DNA from: CAZPQN01 sp964588795
Lineage (GTDB): Bacteria; Fidelibacterota; UBA2242
DNA length: 64,000 bases
Direction of reading: 5' to 3'
NCBI GenBank assembly: GCA_964588795.1
Contig: CAZPQN010000008.1
Location: forward strand, 14,953 to 78,952
The notes under the pieces are model-generated. The model made no database searches. It had not been told where the DNA came from and was given only the letters and a program-made list of their open reading frames with translations. Made by a program: the position numbers and the translations under genes. Each line of letters begins with the position of its first letter. Positions within the stretch are counted from its first letter, which is position 1. Below, in pieces: positions 1 through 9,242 of this stretch.

Positions 1-255
1 TATTCCGAAAAAAGACTTGTGAAAAATTGCTAACGGGCGTATTTTTGCGGGCATGCATAGGCGAAATTTGGGTTGTTTGATATTATGAATATTTACCAAG
101 CGGTCAGACTGAGCAAGTAGAAAATAAATTCCTGACCGTTACGGCTGTTTTACAGGAAAGAAAATAATTGAGGTGTCGTTTTTTATGACCATAATCGTCA
201 GATTCGTTTACACGGATCAGCAAACATGTGCGCTGTGGAAAACGGGAGGTAATTT

Positions 256-543
256 ATGACCAAAGCTGATATTGTGAATATCGTTGCTCACGCGACCGGG
301 TTGACCAAAGTTGACACGGAAGTTGTCGTTGACGGTTTTATTGCAACGATAAGCGACGCTTTGCAAAGGGGCGAACGGATTGATTTCCGCGGATTCGGCA
401 GTTTCAGCTTAAAGTTGCGAAAACCCAAGAAAGCCCGCAATCCAGGTACGGGCGAGGAAATCAGTTTACCCGCACGGATTGTGCCAGTCTTTAAACCGTC
501 GAAGCTGCTTAAAAACACTATTGAGTCAGAACACAACCAATAA
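256..543 (+). CDS. HU/IHF family DNA-binding protein
   Basis: A histone-like protein that bends and compacts DNA as a dimer. The 95 residues match the family length of about 90. The N-terminal helical part is followed by the conserved core RGFGSFSLK (about residues 45-53) and the DNA-binding arm with ARNPGTGEE (about 60-68), ending in the usual VPVFKPSKLLK strand. The start is well placed: GGGAGG at 244-249 lies six bases before the ATG. It precedes the tiny COX24-like gene at 570, and the pair probably ends at the terminator at 684-721. HU and IHF cannot be told apart from sequence alone here. The 255 bases upstream show no gene and no promoter I would defend. Confidence 0.95.
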   Translation: MTKADIVNIVAHATGLTKVDTEVVVDGFIATISDALQRGERIDFRGFGSFSLKLRKPKKARNPGTGEEISLPARIVPVFKPSKLLKNTIESEHNQ

Positions 544-569
544 GTATACAGTCAAAGGAGTATTAGTTT

Positions 570-665
570 ATGCCTTGTGGCAAAAAACGGAAAAAAAGAA
601 AAATTGCGACGCATAAGCGAAAAAAACGGCTCAGGAGAGACCGTCACAAAAAGAAAATCAGATAG
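570..665 (+). CDS. AURKAIP1/COX24 domain small ribosomal protein (mS38/bS22-like)
   Basis: A 31-residue, extremely basic protein beginning MPCGKKRKKRKIATHKRKK and made almost entirely of Lys, Arg and His. I recognise this as the small AURKAIP1/COX24 family, whose mitochondrial member mS38 sits in the decoding-centre region of the small ribosomal subunit; short relatives are annotated in Bacteroidota and other bacteria. An AAAGGAG at 554-560 lies nine bases before the ATG, a strong ribosome binding site for so short a frame. It sits 26 bases after the HU stop and is followed at once by a strong terminator, so it is probably the last gene of an HU transcript. A ribosomal role is inferred from the family. 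Confidence 0.85.
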   Translation: MPCGKKRKKRKIATHKRKKRLRRDRHKKKIR

Positions 666-683
666 TTGATTTTTAAAGCATGG

Positions 684-721
684 AGAGTGGTGGAGACGAG
701 CCGTCTTCACCACTCTTTTTT
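684..721 (+). terminator. Rho-independent terminator abutting the xseA start
   Basis: A perfect hairpin: the arm 684-697 pairs with 703-716 (14 pairs including one G-T) around the five-base loop GAGCC, followed by a T-run at 716-721. The first xseA ATG that fits the family follows directly at 722. It should end the HU/COX24-like transcript. Confidence 0.88.
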
Positions 722-1933
722 ATGACAGAGCGTATTTACACAGTATCCGAGGTCGCCCGTGAAGTCAAACGGGTGATTGAGCAGTTCATTGCCCCGGTTT
801 GGATCGAAGGAGAGGTCAGCAATTTCAGTGTCAGCCGCATCGGACACGTCTATTTTGCGCTCAAAGACCAACAGGCGCTGATCAATTGCGTCATCTGGCG
901 CAACGTGGCCGACTCGATAGTCTTCCAGATTACCAATGGCATGCGGCTCGTCGTTTTTGGTAGTATAACGACGTATACCGCCCAGTCACAATACCAAATT
1001 AATATTCAGCAAGTTCGACCAGCCGGCATTGGCAATCTGTATCTGGCGTACGAAGCCCTGAAAAGAAAACTCGAGCAGGAAGGACTGTTCGCCGTTGAAC
1101 GTAAAAGAGCCCTGAACCATTTTCCGCAACGTATCGGTTTAATCACCAGTCCGACGGGTGCCGCGCTCTTTGACTTTCTGCAAATTAGTCGGCGGCGCAA
1201 TCCGGCGGTTGAAATCCTGATTTACCCGGCTCAGGTACAGGGTGCGGGTGCTGCGGATACAATGATCAAAGGATTGCAGGTTCTTAATCAGTACGATGAT
1301 ATGGATTGTATCGTGCTGGCACGCGGCGGCGGCTCGATCGAGGATTTGTGGGCCTTCAACGAGGAAAAATTGGTGCGTGCGATTGTCGCTTCCCGATTGC
1401 CGGTGGTAAGTGCGGTGGGACATGAGGTTGATTTTACTTTAGCGGATTTCGCGGCGGATTTGCGGGCCCCGACCCCTTCCGCTGCGGCCGAGATTATCAT
1501 TCCTCAGCAAGCAGATATCCGGACTTTTCTTAACGAACAAGTAGGAAAATGTCAAAAACTCATCGAAAACACTTTTGATCAAATATCGGTAAAGCTGACG
1601 ACAATCGCCAAACGTCTGGAACTCAATCGCCCGCTCGAATTAGTCCGGCAGAAAGTCCAGCGCTTAGACGAGCTAGAGCAGCGTTCGACACTGGCCGTTA
1701 AGTCTATTTTTACGCATACGATCCATCGCATAACCGTAATCAATCAAACGTTGAATGCGCTGAACCCGAGACATGTTCTTCGGCGCGGTTATGCCATTGT
1801 ATTTCGCCATCCCGAGGGAAAATTGGTAAAGTCCATCACTGCTGTGAATCAAGGCGCTCAAGTCAGGGTCGAACTGCACAACGGACAATTTAATGCGGTC
1901 GTCGAAGAGGTTACATCTCAACCAAAGAAATAG
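722..1933 (+). CDS. xseA: Exodeoxyribonuclease VII large subunit
   Basis: Large subunit of exonuclease VII, which degrades single-stranded DNA from both ends together with XseB. From ATG 722 it has 403 residues. The N-terminal OB fold contains VWIEGEVSNF and GHVYFALKD; the catalytic region contains GLITSPTGAA, ARGGGSIEDLW and SAVGHEVDFTLAD followed by RAPTPSAAAE; the C-terminal part is helical and likely coiled coil. An in-frame ATG at 680 would add 14 residues encoded by the terminator hairpin; I reject it because family members begin close to the YTVSEV strand. There is no Shine-Dalgarno sequence before 722, because the terminator T-run lies there. First gene of xseA-xseB-nadK-mgsA. Confidence 0.95.
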   Translation: MTERIYTVSEVAREVKRVIEQFIAPVWIEGEVSNFSVSRIGHVYFALKDQQALINCVIWRNVADSIVFQITNGMRLVVFGSITTYTAQSQYQINIQQVRPAGIGNLYLAYEALKRKLEQEGLFAVERKRALNHFPQRIGLITSPTGAALFDFLQISRRRNPAVEILIYPAQVQGAGAADTMIKGLQVLNQYDDMDCIVLARGGGSIEDLWAFNEEKLVRAIVASRLPVVSAVGHEVDFTLADFAADLRAPTPSAAAEIIIPQQADIRTFLNEQVGKCQKLIENTFDQISVKLTTIAKRLELNRPLELVRQKVQRLDELEQRSTLAVKSIFTHTIHRITVINQTLNALNPRHVLRRGYAIVFRHPEGKLVKSITAVNQGAQVRVELHNGQFNAVVEEVTSQPKK

Positions 1934-1944
1934 AAGAGGTCGGT

Positions 1945-2172
1945 ATGCCTAAAAAATCATTTGTGCTGGAAAAAGCCCTGCGCCGATTAGAGGAAATTCT
2001 GCAGGTGCTGGAATCAGGTGAAAAAGACCTGGATACTTCCATCGAGTTATTCGAAGAGGCCATGCGTTTGTCCGCAGAATGTCAGACGCACCTACAAACC
2101 TTAGAAAAGCGCGTTAAGATCCTCACCGAAAAGGCTGACGGCACTCCGCAGGAATCCGATTTTCAGGAGTAA
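1945..2172 (+). CDS. xseB: Exodeoxyribonuclease VII small subunit
   Basis: A 75-residue helical partner of XseA. The pattern FEKALRRLEEILQVLE-like (about 7-22), ESGEKDLDTSIELFEEAM and the C-terminal heptads match the family length and layout. It begins 11 bases after the xseA stop, with AGAGG at 1935-1939 as ribosome binding site, and ends three bases before nadK, so all three are probably translated from one message. The small subunit normally coats the XseA coiled-coil stalk in several copies. Confidence 0.93.
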   Translation: MPKKSFVLEKALRRLEEILQVLESGEKDLDTSIELFEEAMRLSAECQTHLQTLEKRVKILTEKADGTPQESDFQE

Positions 2173-2175
2173 GCG

Positions 2176-3045
2176 ATGAAGATAGGTATTCTGCTTAGTC
2201 CGAAGATGGAGCGGGGAAGTAATCTACTGTCGGACATAATTACTTTCCTTAGGGAGAATAATCAGGAAGTATTCCTGACTGCTCTCCCGGAACAAGTCTT
2301 GCCTGATTACGCTTCGGTTGCGACGGTTGCGACGAGTGATTTGGCCATGGTGGTAGATGCGCTATTTAGCATCGGCGGGGATGGTACTTTGCTGAGTGCC
2401 GCACGGTTGATGGCACATACCGGCAAACCAGTTTTGGGCATCCACGTCGGAGGATTAGGCTTTTTAGCGGAAATTTCCCCGGCTAATTTTATGGAGCGGT
2501 TGCAGGCTTTCCTGACCGGCGATTACACGATAGAAGAAAGGCATATACTGAGCGCCAGAATTCATTGCCCTGACCACGTCGCGGAGCACTTCGCCATCAA
2601 TGATTTCGTCATTGACAAAGGTCCCGTAGCGACGATGATTAAAATCCGTACCTATGTTGATAACGAATTTTTAAATACCTATCGCGCCGACGGAATTATC
2701 ATCGCCACGCCTACCGGCTCCACGGCTTATTCGCTTTCAGCCGGCGGACCGATCATGACGCCGGAACTGCAGGTGGTGGTGATCAGTCCGATCTGTCCGC
2801 ACAGTCTATCCGTGCGTCCGGTGGTGATTTCCTCCGATCGCACCGTGATGATTGACTGCCGGGAATTTTCCGATGCCGTCACGTTGGTGGAGGATGGTCA
2901 GGTAAAAGTAGGATTGGGCGCCGCGCAGAAAGTTGAAATCAGTCAGGCCCAGTTCCCTCTGCGGATTGTGCGATTCACCGGCACTTCCTTTTTTCATACC
3001 CTGCGCACCAAATTGAACTGGGGGCGCGATGTCCGGGAAAGTTAA
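2176..3045 (+). CDS. nadK: NAD kinase
   Basis: Phosphorylates NAD to NADP using ATP or polyphosphate. The 289 residues carry the diagnostic GGDGT at about 67-71, the second signature INDFVIDKG in the central region, and TPTGSTAYSLSAGGP of the C-terminal beta domain. The start is three bases after xseB, so translation is probably coupled. The C-terminal stretch ends slightly beyond the usual domain with a basic tail. NadK next to exonuclease VII subunits is a common bacterial arrangement. Confidence 0.95.
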   Translation: MKIGILLSPKMERGSNLLSDIITFLRENNQEVFLTALPEQVLPDYASVATVATSDLAMVVDALFSIGGDGTLLSAARLMAHTGKPVLGIHVGGLGFLAEISPANFMERLQAFLTGDYTIEERHILSARIHCPDHVAEHFAINDFVIDKGPVATMIKIRTYVDNEFLNTYRADGIIIATPTGSTAYSLSAGGPIMTPELQVVVISPICPHSLSVRPVVISSDRTVMIDCREFSDAVTLVEDGQVKVGLGAAQKVEISQAQFPLRIVRFTGTSFFHTLRTKLNWGRDVRES

Positions 3046-3092
3046 GTTCATTTGCTTCTTAAGCATAGGTGGGAAATTGGAAAGGAGTTTAG

Positions 3093-3554
3093 ATGCCTAA
3101 AGAATCTACTGTCAGTGACGAGAAATCGCGTGTCATAGCGCTGGTAGCCCACGATAACAGGAAATCTGACCTGTTGGAATGGGCGGAATTCAATCGCGAA
3201 ACTCTCTGTCAATATAATCTTATTGCTACAGGAACGACCGGTAAAATTTTGGAAGATAAAATTGGCTGCAAAATTGAACGCCTGCAAAGCGGGCCGCTCG
3301 GCGGCGATCTGCAACTCGGTGCCTATATCGCAGAAGGGAAAATCGATCTCCTGATTTTCTTCTGGGATCCCTTGGAAGCCCAGCCGCACGACCCGGATAT
3401 TAAAGCATTATTACGCATTGCCGTAGTGTGGAATATTCCGGTCGCGTGCAACCGAGCTACCGCCGACTACATCATTTCATCACCCCTGATGACGACGCCC
3501 TATCAACGAATCAAGCCGGATTATCGATCTTATATTGAGCGATTCCGGATTTGA
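3093..3554 (+). CDS. mgsA: Methylglyoxal synthase
   Basis: Converts dihydroxyacetone phosphate to methylglyoxal and phosphate, a bypass that relieves sugar-phosphate stress. The 153-residue length fits. Key motifs are visible: ATGTTGK (phosphate binding), [11 protein letters not shown] containing the catalytic Asp, [14 protein letters not shown] with the conserved His, and [12 protein letters not shown] at the end. It starts 47 bases after nadK with AAAGGAG upstream and is likely the last gene of the xseA-xseB-nadK-mgsA run. No clear terminator follows. Confidence 0.95.
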   Translation: MPKESTVSDEKSRVIALVAHDNRKSDLLEWAEFNRETLCQYNLIATGTTGKILEDKIGCKIERLQSGPLGGDLQLGAYIAEGKIDLLIFFWDPLEAQPHDPDIKALLRIAVVWNIPVACNRATADYIISSPLMTTPYQRIKPDYRSYIERFRI

Positions 3555-3604
3555 AAAAAGTGATTAAAGTTTAACGAGGGAAAAGAACACTCGATCCTGA
3601 ACTA

Positions 3605-4004
3605 TTACTTATTGATGATGATGTTCCCGAATTCAATGTCGCGCCGCAAATTCGGCCATTGCCCACTCTGTAAATAAGTCTGAATCCAACCGCCTTCGTC
3701 TTCGGTACCTTCTCTGACCAGTATATCGTACCAACCGGTGACAATATCGAACGCATAATAACCATCTTGATCACCAAGTTTATACGTATACGTCGATGTA
3801 TACAGAGTCTTTTCGGTCATTGCGTCATTCCATTTGTACAGTTTGACTAACTCGTTATTTTTTTTCGGTCCCATTCTGATCGGTTACAATTCCCCATCCG
3901 TCCCGGGTGTCTGTATCGGAATGTAAAGGTGCAATCAACACGCTTAAACCAGCGCAAATGATTGTGGCCAGCAACAGAGCCTGCAATCCACTTTGGTTTT
4001 TCAT
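3605..4004 (-). pseudogene. Frameshifted small exported protein with Cna-B/carboxypeptidase-regulatory-like fold
   Basis: Two minus-strand frames form one gene. The first starts at ATG 4004 (AAGG six bases before) and encodes a clear signal peptide, MKNQSGLQALLLATIICAG, then runs to DQNGTEKK and stops at 3855-3857. The second frame continues from there as NNELVKLYKW and ends at 3605. The switch coincides with a run of eight A (3858-3865 on the minus strand), so a one-base indel or slippage joins them into about 132 residues. The rejoined protein has the pattern G.V.D..G, VKLYKW, DGYYAFDIVTGWYDI and DEGGWI, which resembles the beta-sandwich carboxypeptidase-regulatory or Cna-B fold. Function unknown. 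It is transcribed away from the broken gene at 4105. Confidence 0.6.
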
Positions 4005-4104
4005 TTTCTACCTTCATATTTTTCACTGTTCAATATATTCTTTTTATTTTGAAAAGGTAATCCTATTTTATATAAGCAAATTGAAAAGAGTGAGGAGATC
4101 GATT

Positions 4105-5792
4105 ATGAAGATTTTTAAAATCTTGATATTGATATGTTTTTATACGCTGTCAGTCCAGTCAGGTACCAGACCGGTCATCAAGCCCGGATTTCCCGTACTA
4201 TTGACGCGGGATAATATTTGGTGGGGCCTCTGTTATCCGGTCCGATAATAGTTGACATTGATGGCGATAATAAAAAAGAGATTGTTCAAAGTGCCGGAAA
4301 TCAGGTATTTATCATCCGTTATGATGGTACATCTCAATCAGGTTGGCCAAAAGGTATAACCTTTAATACCCAGCAGAACGCGTCTATTGGCGATATAAAT
4401 GGGGACGGAAGTCCGGATATTGTTGCCCGAGATAGGGATTATTTTTACAATAATAGTAAAATTTATGCCTGGAACAACCAGGGACGCTTATATAGTGGAT
4501 TTCCAAAAAATGCACCCATGGTCAGCAATCAACCCAAAACGCCAATCCTATTTGATTTCAATAATGATCGGAAATTAGATATCGTTTATACCAGCAATTA
4601 TACTTTGAACATCATTGACTACTCAGGTTTTTCCTTACCTGGTTGGCCAGTCACAATTGCTGGGAAAAATCGATTGGACAATTAAAGATTTGGCAATATA
4701 TCGTCCGCTGACACGGTGGACATCTTAGTAGCGAATGGAGACAGTCTCTATATTTTCCGTACGGACGGTTCGTTAGGTTGCAGACCTATTTCTACTCCCT
4801 TAATTGACCACACTATCAGCTGTTTAACTGTTGCCGATCAGGATGGTGACGGGATCAGTGAAGTTTTTCTTTCGCTTGGTTCACTTGGTTCTCCCTCGTC
4901 AGGATATAAGGTTGGACTGTATTCGATCTTTTCCGGTTTCTTAGATGGATGGCCAAAATTTATTGCGGAGGAAGATAATTATTCCATTGAACCCCATTCG
5001 CGAGCAGATCTCAATGGTGACGGGCAACCGGAAATTATTTGGGTTGATGTTTTGGGCTTTTTACGTGTGTACAATTCAGCAGGAATAGCGCTTAACGGTT
5101 TTCCGGTGCATTCATTTAATAACCAAATGTCAGGTATAGATCCCACAGTTGGAGATATTGACGGTGATGGTGATCTGGAGATCTTTTGTGATAACAATAT
5201 GAATTTCAATGATTCTTCCCATTACCATGTTTATCATCATGATGGTACCGAGGTGGAGTGGTCACCCCTGACCATTCCTTGGGTAACCTGTTTTAATTCA
5301 CCGGCGATTAGCGATCTGGAAGGCGACGGGAGTTTAGAAATTGCCTTTGTCAGTACCGATCCCTACCGTTTTGATGTTTATTTATACGTGTACACCATCG
5401 CAGGAGTTGCCTATGCTTCCGAACGATTCCCCTGGCCGATGCATGCCCATGATCCCCAGTATACATATTGGTACGACTATAAATATCCCTGGACGAAGCT
5501 CGATCTGAAATCACCGCGAGGCAAACATTCGCTCACTACCGCATCGATAAATTATCCCAATCCTTTTAATACCGTAACAAGGATAAGTTTTATTCTTCCG
5601 AAGGCGATGGAAGTCAGGATCAGTATCTATGACCTGAATGGACGCGAGGTGGAAGCACTGGGGACTTACCAACCTAGCCGTGGTGAACATACATTTACCT
5701 GGGATGGTCAGGAGAATTCGTCCGGGATCTATCTCTGTTGTGTAGAGGGAGACGATTACAAGCTGATCCGGAAAATGATTCTGTTGCGATAA
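4105..5792 (+). pseudogene. Interrupted FG-GAP/VCBS repeat protein with T9SS sorting domain
   Basis: An exported surface protein in three pieces. The start is ATG 4105 (AGGAG at 4093-4097) with signal peptide MKIFKILILICFYTLSVQSG. The frame fails near a G-run at 4223-4226; adding one G joins it to the frame that continues PLLSGPIIVDIDGD. That frame meets an in-frame TAA at 4683-4685, beyond which the same frame continues as RFGNISSADTVDILVANG to the natural stop. Repaired, it would be about 562 residues. Seven Asp-rich calcium loops of the FG-GAP type are visible (DIDGDNKKEIV, DINGDGSPDIV, DFNNDRKLDIV, DQDGDGISEVF, DLNGDGQPEII, DIDGDGDLEIF, DLEGDGSLEIA), so a beta-propeller. The C-terminus (YPNPFN then YDLNGREV) is a type A T9SS sorting domain, implying surface display. 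Decay, assembly error and recoding are all possible. Confidence 0.75.
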
Positions 5793-5913
5793 GAGTTTGC
5801 CGAACTTTATTCTATCCCAAACAGTTGATTGATAAATAGTATTAAAATCATCGGCCAGTCATCCACGAATCAAGTCTAATTTTTTAGTCCGTCGTCGTTG
5901 ATGTTGATCCGGT

Positions 5914-7086
5914 TCATGCACTGTGCGGTTCGGCCAGCCATAACAGTAAAATGCTGGCACTGATAGTCAGACCCAATGACAGGTAAAATGGTGCCACAAA
6001 TCCGATCCAGTCCCAGAGTAATCCGGCTAAGAGCGATGCGGGAAAAGCGCAGAGACCGATGACCATTTGATAAGCCCCTAAGACACTGGCTCGGAATTGA
6101 GGCGGCGCCAGCTCGGCGACCAGGGCGCCCTGCACCGGTTCAATGGCGCCTTTGTGCAATCCGTAAAAGATGAACACCAGAATCGCAAAGATTGTCGTTT
6201 GAGTAAAGATGACCGTCAGACAAACTAGGGCCCAGAACAGGAAAGCGATTTGCAGGACGGTTTTGCGCCCGATCCGGTCGGCGAGTTTGCCAAATGGATA
6301 GGCGCTGAGCGAAGCGAAGAGAGTGTAGATCAGATAAAGGACCGGTACGAACGCAGCTTTAAATCCGGCCTGTCTGGCGTGAATCAGGAGGAAGGAATAG
6401 GTGAAATTGCCCATTGCAAATATCGCACTGAGGATCAGGAATAACCGCAGATTGGCATTCAGGTCGCCGAAGCGTAATCCTCGGTAGATTTTACGGTCTG
6501 AAGGACGGGTTTCTTTGATTTTAAGCAGGATCAGGATTGCTCCAAAAAGAGAAGGGAGCGCGGCTATTAGAAAAAGATTGCGGTAGCCAAGCAAATTGAA
6601 AAGCAGGATACAGATTAAGATACCGCAGAAGGCACCGAAGTGGTCCGCGGTGCGCAGGAGTCCAAAATTTTTACCACGCGTGTTATCGGTAGAAATATCG
6701 GCGATGATAGCATCCCGTGGTGCGCCCCGGATTTTACCCGCCCGGTCGAGAATGCGAAAAGGAATCAGGAGTTGCCAAACCGTCGAAAGCGCATAACCAA
6801 CGCGGGAAGCGGCGCCCATCAAGTAGCCGGTCCAGATAAAGCCTTTGCGTTTGCGGAGACGGTCTGACCAATAACCAGAAATGGCCTTCGCCAGGGATAC
6901 CACAGCCTCGCCCAATCCGTCAATAAATCCCAAAACCGTCATGTTGGCTTTCAGGATTTCGGTCACGAAAAGCGGCCAGATAGGATAGATGATATCCGAG
7001 CCCATATCGTTCAGGAAAGAGGCGAGGGCAAAGGTTCGCAGGGTGCGTTTGGAATGCGATGGCTGGTCTAATTTCTCAGATTCCAT
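5914..7086 (-). CDS. Major facilitator superfamily transporter
   Basis: A 390-residue integral membrane protein with the expected twelve hydrophobic segments. The MFS motif between TM2 and TM3 reads GYWSDRLRKRKG, and the equivalent in the second half reads GKLADRIGRKT. LDRAGKIRGAPRDAI lies after TM4. I start at ATG 7086 (MESEKLDQ), which has GAGG seven bases upstream; a frame extension to 7182 adds an unlikely hydrophobic leader. Substrate unknown; drug or sugar-like efflux is the general expectation. It is transcribed divergently from the YitT gene at 7215. Confidence 0.88.
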   Translation of the reverse strand: MESEKLDQPSHSKRTLRTFALASFLNDMGSDIIYPIWPLFVTEILKANMTVLGFIDGLGEAVVSLAKAISGYWSDRLRKRKGFIWTGYLMGAASRVGYALSTVWQLLIPFRILDRAGKIRGAPRDAIIADISTDNTRGKNFGLLRTADHFGAFCGILICILLFNLLGYRNLFLIAALPSLFGAILILLKIKETRPSDRKIYRGLRFGDLNANLRLFLILSAIFAMGNFTYSFLLIHARQAGFKAAFVPVLYLIYTLFASLSAYPFGKLADRIGRKTVLQIAFLFWALVCLTVIFTQTTIFAILVFIFYGLHKGAIEPVQGALVAELAPPQFRASVLGAYQMVIGLCAFPASLLAGLLWDWIGFVAPFYLSLGLTISASILLLWLAEPHSA

Positions 7087-7214
7087 GTTAACCTCGATTG
7101 CTCTTGGGAATTTGCTTAAGGGTTGCAGATAAACAAAGAAAAATATTGGCCTGAACCACCAATGAAAAAGCAGATAAAGCACCCTTAGTCAAATTCATCC
7201 GGATTGTTTAAAAT

Positions 7215-8108
7215 ATGTCGTTTTTAATTAGCAGAAATTACATTATGGCAATCAAACAAAAAATCAATTCTATCGTTTTCGAATATTGTGGACTGGCGAT
7301 TGGTTCGGTAATTATGGCGCTGGCTCTGGTGTTCTTCCTGATTCCCGCCAAAATCGCTCCCGGCGGCGTGAGTGGTTTGGCCATCGTGCTCTATCACCTT
7401 TTCGATTTGCCGGTTGGATTGTTGATGTTGCTTTTCAACATCCCCTTATTTATTGTGGGTTTGCGTTTGCTTGGCAAGCAATTCGGTTCACGGACGCTGT
7501 TTTCCTTCATTGTGGTTTCATTGGTCACAGATTTTTGTGATACTGTATTACGGCTCGACGCCGCGACCACCGATCCGCTGTTGGCTTCAATCTTTGGCGG
7601 GATCGTTTTGGGTATCGGCCTGGGCGTTGTTTTCCGCTTCAAGGGTACGACCGGAGGTTCCGACATCGTCGGGCAAATAATCAACAAGTATTCCAATGTT
7701 TCGGTGGGTGTGGGGATTCTGATTGTGGATTTTTTTGTGATCACCTTTGCTGGTTTGGTATTCCGCAATATCAATTTAGCCCTGTACGGTTTCATCAGCC
7801 TGTATTTTTCCAGTAAAGTGCTGGATTTGATTCTGGACGGTTTTGATTATGCGCGGGCTTTTTACATTATCAGTGAAAAGCAAGATGAAATCATCGCCCT
7901 GATTACGCAGGACATGGGCCGGGGCGGAACCGAGATCAGCGGGAGCGGTTTCTACACCCGTAAAGAGCGCAATGTACTCTACACCGTCGTAACCCGCAGG
8001 GAAGTTGCAACCCTGCGTCAGGAGATTCAGAAAATTGATCCCCGGGCTTTTATCATCATTACCAATGTTCATGAGGTGATCGGCGAGGGATTTCGCCAAC
8101 GAATATGA
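7215..8108 (+). CDS. YitT family membrane protein
   Basis: A 297-residue protein with about five N-terminal membrane segments and a soluble C-terminal DUF2179 domain, the standard YitT layout. Motifs include FLIPAKIAPGGVSGLA in the first membrane region, FRFKGTTGGSDIVGQ in the middle, and RGGTEISGSGFYTRKERNVLY in the soluble domain. The family is widespread but its transported substrate is not established. ATG 7215 has no good ribosome binding site; ATG 7245 is an alternative. The dehydrogenase gene follows after 21 bases on the same strand. Confidence 0.9.
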   Translation: MSFLISRNYIMAIKQKINSIVFEYCGLAIGSVIMALALVFFLIPAKIAPGGVSGLAIVLYHLFDLPVGLLMLLFNIPLFIVGLRLLGKQFGSRTLFSFIVVSLVTDFCDTVLRLDAATTDPLLASIFGGIVLGIGLGVVFRFKGTTGGSDIVGQIINKYSNVSVGVGILIVDFFVITFAGLVFRNINLALYGFISLYFSSKVLDLILDGFDYARAFYIISEKQDEIIALITQDMGRGGTEISGSGFYTRKERNVLYTVVTRREVATLRQEIQKIDPRAFIIITNVHEVIGEGFRQRI

Positions 8109-8129
8109 GGATAACCATAAGCGGGTAAT

Positions 8130-9215
8130 ATGGCAGAGGAAATACGGGTCAAGGTCGAGGAACTCCAAAATTTTATCGCCGATATATTTCAACGTTGTGG
8201 ACTGACCGAACACGACGCTCGGATCACCGCTGAAGTACTCGTGTTAGCCGATCGACGCGGTATCGAATCACACGGAGTGGCACGTCTGCAAAGATATGTT
8301 GATGATTTGAAAAGAGGAGTAATCAGAGCAGAAACGAGAGTTACAATCGTTCGGGAAACAGCCGTTTCACTGGTCGTTGACGGTAATGGCGGTATGGGTC
8401 AACCTCTGACTCATGCAGTTATGAGGCATTGTATTGCCAAAGCTCGTCAGAATTATATGTGTTTTGCCACTATCCGCAACTCCAATCACTACGGGATTGC
8501 GGGCTATTATGTCTTAATGGCTTTGAAAGAGAATATGATCGGCATTGCTATGACCAATACAGCACCGTTGGTAGTCCCGACGTTCGGCAGGGATGTTGTA
8601 ATCGGTACCAATCCAATTGCGATTGGATTCCCCGGCAAAAAGGAACGTCCTTTTCTGCTGGACATGGCGACTTCAACCGTTCCGCGCGGCAAATTAGAAG
8701 TCTATGCCCGTAAGGAAGAACCGATTCCCGACAGCTGGGCTTGCGGAGCCGATGGCTTGCCCTCCACTGATCCGGTAAGAATGTTGGATCTGATGATCAA
8801 TCGCGGAGGTGGAGGGCTCCTGCCGCTGGGCGGTGCGACGGAACTCACCAGCGGGCATAAGGGTTACGGACTGAGTGCCATGGTAGATATTCTGTGCGGC
8901 GGGCTGTCTTCAGGAGCGCTCGGGACCGATGTATATGGCAAAAAAAATGCCCCCGCAGAGGTTGCGCATTTCGTGGGCGCGATCAATCCCGCAGCTTTTC
9001 TCGGACTGGATGAATTGCAGTGCAATATTGATTATTACATGCAAATGCTGAAAAACGCCGCCAAAGCCACCGGGCAATCGCGGATTTTCGTCGCCGGTGA
9101 AAAGGAATATGAAGCCGAAGAACGGAATCGCATTACCGTACCGCTCGAGCCGAAAGTTTTCACAAACCTCAATAGGATTGGTCAGGAATACAATTTGACC
9201 CTCGCGGCGGCTTAA
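8130..9215 (+). CDS. LDH2/malate-lactate-ureidoglycolate dehydrogenase family oxidoreductase
   Basis: A NAD(P)-dependent 2-hydroxyacid dehydrogenase of the family that includes archaeal-type malate, sulfolactate and ureidoglycolate dehydrogenases, unrelated to the usual Rossmann lactate dehydrogenases. The 361-residue length is typical. SHGVARLQRYVDDLK near the N-terminus, IRNSNHYGIAGYY with the catalytic His, GTNPIAIGFPG and FLLDMATSTVPRGKLEVY are family hallmarks. The substrate cannot be chosen from sequence. It lies 27 bases before transketolase on the same strand, suggesting a link with central carbon metabolism. Confidence 0.92.
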   Translation: MAEEIRVKVEELQNFIADIFQRCGLTEHDARITAEVLVLADRRGIESHGVARLQRYVDDLKRGVIRAETRVTIVRETAVSLVVDGNGGMGQPLTHAVMRHCIAKARQNYMCFATIRNSNHYGIAGYYVLMALKENMIGIAMTNTAPLVVPTFGRDVVIGTNPIAIGFPGKKERPFLLDMATSTVPRGKLEVYARKEEPIPDSWACGADGLPSTDPVRMLDLMINRGGGGLLPLGGATELTSGHKGYGLSAMVDILCGGLSSGALGTDVYGKKNAPAEVAHFVGAINPAAFLGLDELQCNIDYYMQMLKNAAKATGQSRIFVAGEKEYEAEERNRITVPLEPKVFTNLNRIGQEYNLTLAAA

Positions 9216-9242
9216 CCAAACAGAAAAACGGAAAGGAACGAC

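Noticed and set aside
680..721. An upstream ATG extending xseA through the terminator hairpin.
   Set aside because: The extra 14 residues are encoded by the hairpin, and the family begins close to the residues encoded from 722.
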